From contig CALVIJ010000127.1 of the NCBI GenBank assembly GCA_944329505.1, forward strand, positions 1-5,914: 5,914 nt of DNA. Direction: 5' to 3'. The translations under genes were made by a program, and so were the position numbers. This document shows, in pieces, positions 1 to 5,914 of the stretch (position 1 is its first letter; every line of letters begins with the position of its first letter). The notes under the pieces are model-generated. The model did not search any database. It saw only the letters and a program-made list of their open reading frames with translations, and was not told where the DNA came from. This DNA is from an uncultured Bacilli bacterium. Its GTDB lineage: Bacteria > Bacillota_I > Bacilli_A > RF39 > UBA660.

Positions 1-1890
1 ATAGATTTGAGCGATTAATCTTACGATTGCGCCTTTATTTAAGGCTTTAACAACTGGCATTTTTTCAATTTCTTCTTTGATGTTTTTGCCTTTATCAATA
101 AAGTATTTAGAAGGTGTGCATTTAACTGCGTTATCGACACTACTATCATTTATATATTGGAATGTATCTGGGAAAACTTCATTAAAGATAATTTTACCAG
201 GAGTAGTTACTAAATACTTATCCATGTATTTATCTGGGAATATTTTATGTTTAAATGATTTTACAGGTAAGGCAATACGAGTGTGTAATGTAATTTCTCT
301 TCTTTCGTAAGCCATAACAACATCATTTGAATTTCTAAAGACTCTACCTTCACCTTCTAAGCCAGCTTTTTCCATAGTTAGGTAATAGTTACCTAATACC
401 ATGTCTTGTCCTGGAGTAGCGATTGGTTCACCACTTTTTGGTGATAAGATGTTATTAGCACCTAACATAAGTAATCTAGCTTCAGCTTGCGCTTCTTCAC
501 TGATTGGTACGTGAACAGCCATTTGGTCACCATCGAAGTCGGCGTTGAAGGCTGGACATACTAATGGATGAAGTCTAATTGCTTTACCTTCGATTAATTT
601 TGGTTCAAATGCTTGAATACCTAATCTATGTAGAGTTGGTGCACGGTTAAGTAATACTGGGTGTTCTTTGATTTTTTCTTCAACAACATCCCATACGCGT
701 TCGTCTTGGTTTTCAATCATTCTTTTTGCAGCTTTAATATTGCTGGCAATTTCTTTAGAAACTAAACCGTTAATAACATGTGGTTTAAATAATTCTAGAG
801 CCATTTCTTTTGGAATACCACACTCATACATTTTAAGTGATGGTCCAACAACGATAACTGAACGACCAGAATAATCAACACGTTTACCAAGTAAGTTTTG
901 ACGGAAACGACCTTGTTTACCTTTTAACATACTTGATAATGATTTTAATGGTCTATTACCTGCTCCAGTAATGTTTTTACCACGGCGACCATTATCGAAT
1001 AAAGCATCAACTGCTTCTTGTAACATTCTTTTTTCGTTTTGAATGATAATAGATGGAGCACCTAAATCGATTAATTTTTTAAGACGATTATTACGGTTAA
1101 TAACACGTCTATATAAATCATTTAAATCAGAAGTAGCAAATCTACCACCATCTAATTGAATCATTGGTCTAAGCTCTGGTGGGATAACTGGAAGTGCTTC
1201 CAAAATCATCCACTCAGGGCGGTTACCTGATTCTAGGAAAGCATCTAAGACATCTAATCTTTTGATTAAACGTACACGTTTTTGACTAGAAGAGTCTTTG
1301 ATTTCAGCAATTTCTTTTTTGATTTCGTCAACTTCTTTTTGTAAGTCAACTTCTTTTAATAATTCCCTAATAGCTTCAGCTCCCATACCAACTCTAAAGG
1401 TATTACCGTATTTTTCATAATATGTACGGTATTCTTTATCGCTGATAGTTTGCTTCTTTTCAAGTGGGGTGTCACCTGGATCTAAGACAACGTATGATAC
1501 AAAATATAATACTTCTTCTAACTCTCTTGGTGACATATCAAGAACTAGCCCCATTCTTGATGGTACGCCTTTGAAGAACCAGATATGAGATACTGGTGTG
1601 GCTAGTTCAATATGACCCATACGTTCACGACGAACTTTAGACTTAGTTACTTCGACACCACAACGGTCACAGATAATATTTTTATATCTTAATCTTTTAT
1701 ATTTACCGCATGAACATTCGAAGTCTTTAGTTGGTCCGAATATTTTTTCACAAAATAGTCCGTCACGTTCTGGTTTTAATGTTCTATAATTCATGGTTTC
1801 AGCTTTTTTAACTTCACCATAAGACCATGAACGAATTTTTTCTGGTGAGGCAATGGCTATTCTTAATCCTTCAAAACTATTTGCATCCAT
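1..1890 (-). CDS. rpoC: DNA-directed RNA polymerase subunit beta-prime, N-terminal 630 residues (3' end outside window)
   Basis: Beta-prime forms the clamp and most of the catalytic centre of bacterial RNA polymerase. The frame stays open from ATG at 1890 to the left edge. Visible in order: an N-terminal stretch with SWSYGEVKKAETMNYRTLKP; the zinc ribbon with Cys59, Cys61, Cys74 and Cys77; VRRERMGHIELATPVSHIW (87-104); the clamp-helix region that binds sigma, about 225-290, with NDLYRRVINRNNRL (257-270); the GKRVDYSGRSVIVVGP segment (335-350); HPVLLNRAPTLHRLGIQAFEP (410-430); and the active-site loop NADFDGDQ (449-456), whose Asp451, Asp453 and Asp455 bind catalytic magnesium in this family. 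Bridge helix, trigger loop and the second zinc site lie beyond the edge; the family is usually about 1200 residues. The ATG shares its A with the rpoB stop codon and has a strong Shine-Dalgarno 7 nt upstream. The similarity to B. subtilis RpoC runs throughout, with no frameshift. Confidence 0.98.
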   Translation of the reverse strand, partial: MDANSFEGLRIAIASPEKIRSWSYGEVKKAETMNYRTLKPERDGLFCEKIFGPTKDFECSCGKYKRLRYKNIICDRCGVEVTKSKVRRERMGHIELATPVSHIWFFKGVPSRMGLVLDMSPRELEEVLYFVSYVVLDPGDTPLEKKQTISDKEYRTYYEKYGNTFRVGMGAEAIRELLKEVDLQKEVDEIKKEIAEIKDSSSQKRVRLIKRLDVLDAFLESGNRPEWMILEALPVIPPELRPMIQLDGGRFATSDLNDLYRRVINRNNRLKKLIDLGAPSIIIQNEKRMLQEAVDALFDNGRRGKNITGAGNRPLKSLSSMLKGKQGRFRQNLLGKRVDYSGRSVIVVGPSLKMYECGIPKEMALELFKPHVINGLVSKEIASNIKAAKRMIENQDERVWDVVEEKIKEHPVLLNRAPTLHRLGIQAFEPKLIEGKAIRLHPLVCPAFNADFDGDQMAVHVPISEEAQAEARLLMLGANNILSPKSGEPIATPGQDMVLGNYYLTMEKAGLEGEGRVFRNSNDVVMAYERREITLHTRIALPVKSFKHKIFPDKYMDKYLVTTPGKIIFNEVFPDTFQYINDSSVDNAVKCTPSKYFIDKGKNIKEEIEKMPVVKALNKGAIVRLIAQIY

Positions 1891-4800
1891 TAATTATCCT
1901 CCCCTTCCAAACTTTGTAAGTCTTCTAAAGTTGGTTCTTGATCTTCGTCTTCTTCATTTTCATCGAATTCATTTAATTCGCTTTCTAATTCACTAGGAAT
2001 CAAATTATCATTTTTTTCATTAGCTTCTTTTTCTTTTAAGATTTCGCTTTCTAAGTCAGTATCTGGAACATAACTATCTTTTTCAGCTTCTTCTAAATCT
2101 TTAAGTTCAACATATTTTCCATCTTTATCTAAAACGGTAATATCTAAACCTAAAGCTTGGAATTCTTTGATGACAACTCTAAAGCTTTCTGGAACACTTG
2201 GTTTTGGTAAGTCTTCACCTTTAACTAAGGCTTCATAAACTTTAACACGTCCAGTTACGTCGTCTGATTTAACAGTCATCATTTCTTGTAAGATATGAGC
2301 GGCACCATAAGCATATAATGCCCATACTTCCATTTCTCCGAAACGTTGACCACCGAATTGGGCTTTACCACCTAGAGGTTGTTGTGTTACTAAAGAGTAA
2401 GGTCCTGTAGATCTTGCGTGTAATTTATCATCAACCATGTGGTCTAGTTTAATCATGTACATAACTCCGACACTGATTCTATTATCGAATCTTTCTCCGG
2501 TTCTACCATCGTATAACCACATTTTACCGTCTTTATCTAATCCAGCTTCTTCTAAGGCATCGATGATTTCATCTCTTGAAGCACCATCGAATACTGGAGT
2601 TGCGACATGAATACCTAATGATTTAGCAGCCATACCTAAGTGTAATTCTAAGATTTGTCCTAAATTCATACGAGATGGTACGCCTAGTGGGTTAAGTAAG
2701 ATATCAACGGTTCTTCCATTTTTATCATAAGGCATATCTTCTTCAGGAAGTACTAAAGATACAACACCTTTGTTTCCGTGACGTCCTGAGATCTTATCTC
2801 CGACACCGATTTTTCGTTTTTGAACAATATATACTCTAACTTTTTTACTTACACCAGCTGGTAACTCATCACTATCTTCTTTAGTTAAGATTTGAACATC
2901 GTGAACAATTCCGCCACCACCGTGTTGAACTCTAAGTGAAGTATCTCTTACTTCTCTTGTTTTTTCACCAAAGATAGCGTGTAATAATTTTTCTTCTGAA
3001 GTAAGTTCAGCCATACCTTTAGGGGTAACTTTACCAACTAAGATATCGTCATCTTTAACTTCAGTACCAATTCTGATAATACCATTTTCATCTAGGTTTT
3101 TACGAGCTTCTTCAGAAACATTTGGAATGTCTCTTGTAAACTCTTCAGCACCTAATTTAGTGTCTCTACACTCTATTTCATAATCTTTAATATGAATTGA
3201 TGTGAATACATCATCATTAACTAATCTTTCATTTAAGATAACCGCATCTTCGTAGTTGTATCCATCGTAGTTGACGAATGCGATAGTTAAGTTTTTACCT
3301 AAGGCCATTTCACCTTGATCAGTTGATGGTCCATCGGCAATAACATCGCCAGCTTTAACTTTATCACCTTTTCTAACGATTGGTTTTTGGTGATAACATG
3401 TTCCCATATTACTTCTTTCAAAACCTTGTAAGTAATATGTGTCAGTTCCTTTAGCGTTTTTAACAATTATTTTGCGAGCGTCGACATAGTCAACAACACC
3501 GTCTGCTTTAGCACATATAACAACGCCTGAATCTCTAGCGGCAATAGCTTCGATACCAGTTCCAACGAATGGTGCTTCAGCTTCTAAAAGTGGGATGGCT
3601 TGACGTTGCATGTTAGCACCCATCAAGGCTCTCTTACCATCGTCGTGCTCTAGGAATGGAATTCCACTTGTTGTAATAGAAATAATTTGTTGTGGTGAAA
3701 CATCGACATAATCGATTTTCTCTTTTTCGATAATTAAGTTATCGTTTTGATATCTAACCGGAACTTTATCTTCTAAGATATTTCCTTCGTCATCTGACTT
3801 AATGGTTGCTGGTGCGATATAGTATTCTAATTCTTCATCAGCAGTCATATATGTTATTTCATCAGTTAATTTGTTATTTTCAACTTTACGATATGGAGTC
3901 ATGATAAATCCATATTCGTTTACTTTAGCATAGCTTGCTAAAGAAGTGATTAATCCGATGTTAGGTCCTTCTGGAGATTCTACTGGACATAATCTACCAT
4001 AGTGTGATGGGTTTACGTCACGAACTTCCATTCCGGCTCTATCTTTAGAAAGTCCGCCAGGTCCTAATGAAGATAATCTTCTTTTGTGGGTTAATTCAGC
4101 AATCGGATTGATTTGGTCCATGAATTGTGATAATTGAGATGAACCAAAGAACTCTTTAATAGCTGCAGTTAATGGTCTAATATTGATTAAGCTTTTTGGA
4201 GTTACTTCAGCTATGTCTTGAGTACTCATTCTATCTCTAATAGTTCTTTCAATTCGACTAATACCAATTCTAAATTGGTTTTGTAATAATTCACCGACTT
4301 GTCTTACACGTCTATTTGATAGGTGGTCGATTTCGTCAAATGAACCAATACCATCTAATAAGTTTAGATAATATGAAAGTGATGCATAAATATCAGATAC
4401 AGTTAAACGCTTAATATCGATATTTTGATCATTACCGATTATGCGAACAACTTTTTCTGGGTTTGCCTTAGAAAATACTTTAACAACTTGAACTTCGCCA
4501 TATGAATCAAGTTCATTATTAATTAAAGCTTCTTTTTTGCCATAACCATTAGCGAATACTGGTTTTAATTTTTCTAGTAATTCTTTGGTTACGATATCAC
4601 CTTCACTAGCGATTAATTCACCATCTACTTTAATATCTTCAGCTAATTTGCATCCTAAAAGTCTATCAGTTACATTTAGTTTTTTGTTGAATTTATAACG
4701 TCCAACTTTAGCTAAATCATATCTGAATGCATCAAAGAATCTAGTAATTAATTGGTTCTTAGCACTTTCTAAAGTACTAGGTTCACCAGGTCTTAATTTT

Positions 4801-5516
4801 GAGTGAATATCAATTAATGCTTCATCAGTATTTTTATTTGTATCTTTTTCGATGGTTTTGATTAAGTAATCGTTTTCACCAAATAAATCTAAGATATCAC
4901 TATCACTAGATAGACCTATTGCTCTAAGTAAAGTTGTTACTGGAACTTTTCTTGTCCTATCGATACGAACATAAATGATGTCACGAGCATCAGTTTCAAA
5001 CTCTAACCAAGTACCTCTCGTTGGAATAATTTGGGCTCCAACTGTAACTTTACCATTTTTCTTATCTACTTCTTTACCAAAATAAACAGATGGTGAACGA
5101 ACCAATTGCGATACAATAACACGTTCTGCTCCATTGACAATAAAGGCTCCACTATCAGTCATAATTGGCATGTCACCTAGATAAATTTCTTGTTCTTTGA
5201 CTTCACCTGTTTCAACATTGAAAAGTCTAGCTTCTACTTTTAGTGGCGCAGCATAAGTAGAATATCTTTCTTTACATTGTTTAATAGTGTGTCTTGGTTC
5301 TTCAAAGCTATATTCTCCAAATTCTAAAGACAAATTACCAGTGAAACTCTCCACTGGAAAAATGTCGTCAAAAACTTCTTTAATACCCTCTGTTATGAAC
5401 CATTGATAAGAATCTTTTTGAATTTCTAATAAGTTGTTTAATTCAATTGCATTTTTTGTTTTACCGTAATTTCTTCTCTCTCTTTTTTTATTTACTTTTT
5501 GTATTTTGTATGCCAA
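1890..5516 (-). CDS. rpoB: DNA-directed RNA polymerase subunit beta (complete, TTG start)
   Basis: Beta is the second large catalytic subunit of RNA polymerase and the target of rifamycins. From TTG at 5516 the product is 1208 residues, close to B. subtilis beta (about 1190). Recognisable parts: RSPSVYF and IIPTRG in the N-terminal protrusion/lobe; the rifampicin pocket GSSQLSQFMDQ to SSLGPGGL from residue 458; CPVESPEGPNIGLI shortly after; GYNYEDAVI (752-760) with the active-centre Glu756-Asp757 pair; the flap region ending near HGGGG (865-869); GDKISGRHGNKGV with Lys908 and Lys916, equivalent to E. coli Lys1065 and Lys1073; and the C-terminal VTQQPLGGKAQFGGQRFGE (1043-1061), which packs on beta-prime. 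The last 67 residues form an acidic low-complexity tail. The start is a choice: GTG at 5525 gives three more residues but overlaps the Shine-Dalgarno, whereas TTG is well spaced and puts the conserved RR-x-Y tyrosine at position 17, as in B. subtilis. The gene ends in TAA, overlapping the rpoC ATG by one base. Confidence 0.98.
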   Translation of the reverse strand: MAYKIQKVNKKRERRNYGKTKNAIELNNLLEIQKDSYQWFITEGIKEVFDDIFPVESFTGNLSLEFGEYSFEEPRHTIKQCKERYSTYAAPLKVEARLFNVETGEVKEQEIYLGDMPIMTDSGAFIVNGAERVIVSQLVRSPSVYFGKEVDKKNGKVTVGAQIIPTRGTWLEFETDARDIIYVRIDRTRKVPVTTLLRAIGLSSDSDILDLFGENDYLIKTIEKDTNKNTDEALIDIHSKLRPGEPSTLESAKNQLITRFFDAFRYDLAKVGRYKFNKKLNVTDRLLGCKLAEDIKVDGELIASEGDIVTKELLEKLKPVFANGYGKKEALINNELDSYGEVQVVKVFSKANPEKVVRIIGNDQNIDIKRLTVSDIYASLSYYLNLLDGIGSFDEIDHLSNRRVRQVGELLQNQFRIGISRIERTIRDRMSTQDIAEVTPKSLINIRPLTAAIKEFFGSSQLSQFMDQINPIAELTHKRRLSSLGPGGLSKDRAGMEVRDVNPSHYGRLCPVESPEGPNIGLITSLASYAKVNEYGFIMTPYRKVENNKLTDEITYMTADEELEYYIAPATIKSDDEGNILEDKVPVRYQNDNLIIEKEKIDYVDVSPQQIISITTSGIPFLEHDDGKRALMGANMQRQAIPLLEAEAPFVGTGIEAIAARDSGVVICAKADGVVDYVDARKIIVKNAKGTDTYYLQGFERSNMGTCYHQKPIVRKGDKVKAGDVIADGPSTDQGEMALGKNLTIAFVNYDGYNYEDAVILNERLVNDDVFTSIHIKDYEIECRDTKLGAEEFTRDIPNVSEEARKNLDENGIIRIGTEVKDDDILVGKVTPKGMAELTSEEKLLHAIFGEKTREVRDTSLRVQHGGGGIVHDVQILTKEDSDELPAGVSKKVRVYIVQKRKIGVGDKISGRHGNKGVVSLVLPEEDMPYDKNGRTVDILLNPLGVPSRMNLGQILELHLGMAAKSLGIHVATPVFDGASRDEIIDALEEAGLDKDGKMWLYDGRTGERFDNRISVGVMYMIKLDHMVDDKLHARSTGPYSLVTQQPLGGKAQFGGQRFGEMEVWALYAYGAAHILQEMMTVKSDDVTGRVKVYEALVKGEDLPKPSVPESFRVVIKEFQALGLDITVLDKDGKYVELKDLEEAEKDSYVPDTDLESEILKEKEANEKNDNLIPSELESELNEFDENEEDEDQEPTLEDLQSLEGEDN
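1898..1904 (-). promoter_or_regulatory. rpoC ribosome binding site inside the rpoB 3' end
   Basis: Read on the minus strand, GGGGAGG precedes the rpoC ATG, with 7 nt between GGAGG and the start codon. These bases also encode the closing Glu-Gly-Glu-Asp residues of beta. With the stop/start overlap, this suggests that ribosomes finishing rpoB can re-initiate on rpoC. Confidence 0.85.
4065..4145 (-). other. rifampicin-resistance-determining region of rpoB
   Basis: These 27 codons (residues 458-484) correspond to E. coli beta 507-533. The rifamycin contact residues Gln513, Phe514, Asp516, His526, Arg529 and Ser531 (E. coli numbering) are all in the sensitive form. Pro564 and Ile572 of the second cluster are also kept. 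Differences from E. coli are conservative or at tolerant places (Asn518 to Ile, Ala532 to Ser), and B. subtilis also differs at 518. The inference is a rifampicin-binding polymerase; this is not the Mollicutes type, which is known for natural resistance changes here. Confidence 0.85.
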
Positions 5517-5521
5517 GTATT

Positions 5522-5529
5522 TCACCCCT
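5522..5529 (-). promoter_or_regulatory. rpoB ribosome binding site that favours the TTG start
   Basis: Minus-strand AGGGGTGA resembles the AGGAGGTGA consensus and ends 5 nt before TTG at 5516. The competing GTG start at 5525 lies within this motif, and no purine-rich site sits at a usable distance upstream of that GTG. This is the main evidence for the TTG start. Confidence 0.75.
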
Positions 5530-5552
5530 ATAAACTAGTTTTTTAGATTTTT

Positions 5553-5574
5553 CATGCACTCTGTGGAGTACACG
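5553..5574 (-). promoter_or_regulatory. hairpin in the rpoB 5' leader
   Basis: On the minus strand the arms CGTGTACTC and GAGTGCATG enclose the loop CACA. All 9 positions pair in RNA: seven Watson-Crick pairs and two G-U. It starts about 8 nt after the predicted transcription start and ends about 36 nt before the rpoB start codon. It is followed by an A-rich run, not by U's, so it does not look like an intrinsic terminator. A 5'-end-stabilising stem or a protein-binding leader element is possible; I recognise no known leader family. The structure is visible in the sequence, its function is not. Confidence 0.55.
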
Positions 5575-5587
5575 TCGCCAATTTATA

Positions 5588-5616
5588 ATTATAAAGGTTT
5601 TATGTCCAAAAGTCAA
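5588..5616 (-). promoter_or_regulatory. sigma-A promoter for rpoB-rpoC
   Basis: The -35 box is TTGACT (5611-5616) and the -10 box is TATAAT (5588-5593), with the optimal 17-bp spacer: five of six and six of six consensus matches. Transcription would start around 5579-5583, giving a leader of about 66 nt. The bases just upstream of -35 are very AT-rich, with A and T runs that could act as an UP element. The -35 box contains the TGA stop codon of the upstream methyltransferase gene, so promoter and coding end are nested. Confidence 0.85.
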
Positions 5617-5650
5617 CGCTTTTTAGCACATATTATATAAAAACCTTTAT
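5591..5650. repeat. imperfect inverted repeat across the rpoB promoter
   Basis: On the plus strand, ATAAAGGTTTTAT (5591-5603) is the inverse complement of ATAAAAACCTTTAT (5637-5650) apart from one extra A. The arms are 33 nt apart. One arm covers part of the -10 box and spacer, the other lies in the last codons of the methyltransferase gene, and the -35 box is in the loop. In a read-through RNA from upstream, the arms could pair. On the plus strand the distal arm runs into six T's. The arms are AT-rich, so chance is a real possibility. Confidence 0.4.
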
Positions 5651-5914
5651 TTTTTGTAACTATGGCTACATTATACTTTTCTTGTAAATCTTTGGCTAAG
5701 GATTTGGCCCCTTGATTTTTATTTACAACAAGCCATAGTTCTCCATTTTCTTTTAAATAATTTTCAGCATTGAATAAAATATCATATAATATTTTTTTAC
5801 CAACTCTTATTGGTGGGTTTGTGACGATACAATCGTATTTCTTAGTGACGTTTTCATAGATATTACTTTTAAATACATTTACTTCTACTTCGTTTAATTT
5901 GGCATTTTTTTTAG
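5613..5914 (-). CDS. rsmC: class I SAM-dependent methyltransferase, RsmC/YbxB-like, C-terminal 99 residues (5' end outside window)
   Basis: The visible 99 residues match the C-terminal half of the RsmC-type 16S rRNA guanine-N2 methyltransferase fold. The key motif is TNPPIRVGK (residues 31-39 of the fragment, near 5796-5822). NPP is motif IV of N-methyltransferases acting on exocyclic amino groups; it places the target base in the catalytic pocket. GELWLVVNKNQGAK (57-70) and the closing KGFYIICAKKR resemble the end of B. subtilis YbxB, which also lies directly before rpoB. The SAM-binding motif I is beyond the right edge. The likely substrate is a guanine in 16S rRNA (G1207 in E. coli RsmC), inferred from family alone. 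The TGA stop sits inside the -35 box of the next promoter, 96 nt before the rpoB start codon. Confidence 0.88.
   Translation of the reverse strand, partial: KKNAKLNEVEVNVFKSNIYENVTKKYDCIVTNPPIRVGKKILYDILFNAENYLKENGELWLVVNKNQGAKSLAKDLQEKYNVAIVTKNKGFYIICAKKR

Noticed and set aside
77..310. 77-residue plus-strand open frame
   Set aside because: It lies wholly antisense to conserved rpoC codons, shows no protein family features, and has no ribosome binding site that I can see. It is a by-product of the rpoC reading frame.
668..874. 68-residue plus-strand open frame
   Set aside because: It is antisense to a highly conserved part of rpoC, around the NRAPTLHRLG region. The Ser/Thr/Leu-rich composition is typical of a shadow frame.
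5134..5166. Plus-strand TTGACA followed by CATAAT, a possible antisense promoter inside rpoB
   Set aside because: The spacing is 20 bp, too far from the 16-18 bp optimum, and the bases encode conserved beta residues, which explains them.
5532..5541. Palindrome AAACTAGTTT in the rpoB leader
   Set aside because: A 10-bp AT-rich perfect palindrome without a loop cannot form a stable RNA hairpin, and one this short is expected by chance; no operator family is recognised.
5553..5574. The leader hairpin as an intrinsic terminator of the upstream gene
   Set aside because: The stem is followed by an A-rich run on the transcribed sense and not by U's, and it lies just before an essential gene.
1..5914. 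A previously undescribed biological system
   Set aside because: All coding sequence belongs to well-known core families in a conserved gene order. The unexplained signal is limited to the short leader between the methyltransferase gene and rpoB.

Overview
This window is a core housekeeping locus, and every gene lies on the minus strand. In transcription order (right to left) it holds the 3' end of a class I SAM-dependent rRNA methyltransferase of the RsmC/YbxB type, a short promoter-leader region, a complete rpoB (RNA polymerase beta subunit), and the first 630 codons of rpoC (beta-prime subunit), which runs off the left edge. The order methyltransferase-rpoB-rpoC matches Bacillus subtilis and relatives (ybxB-rpoB-rpoC).

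The DNA is AT-rich. The beta and beta-prime sequences closely resemble those of Bacilli, including a beta N-terminus of the B. subtilis length and Firmicutes-type wording around the beta-prime zinc ribbon. TGA ends the methyltransferase at the position expected for its family, and neither polymerase gene has an in-frame TGA. This points to the standard bacterial code and away from Mycoplasma/Spiroplasma. A low-GC member of the Bacilli, possibly one of the uncultured gut lineages close to Mollicutes, is the best guess; the exact taxon cannot be read from the sequence.

Layout: 1-1890 rpoC 5' part; 1890-5516 rpoB; 5517-5612 intergenic leader; 5613-5914 methyltransferase 3' part. The joins are tight. 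The rpoB stop and rpoC start share one base (TAATG), and the rpoC ribosome binding site lies inside the last rpoB codons. Just upstream of rpoB is a near-consensus sigma-A promoter (TTGACT, 17 bp, TATAAT) whose -35 box contains the methyltransferase stop codon. The predicted leader of about 66 nt carries a 9-bp hairpin close to its 5' end. So rpoB-rpoC can be read both from upstream genes and from its own promoter, and translational coupling would help keep beta and beta-prime near equal amounts.

I see no mobile element, CRISPR array, RNA gene or new multi-gene system here. The points worth a second look are small and regulatory: the leader hairpin, the promoter nested in a gene end, an inverted repeat across that promoter, the TTG start of rpoB, and the long acidic tail of beta.
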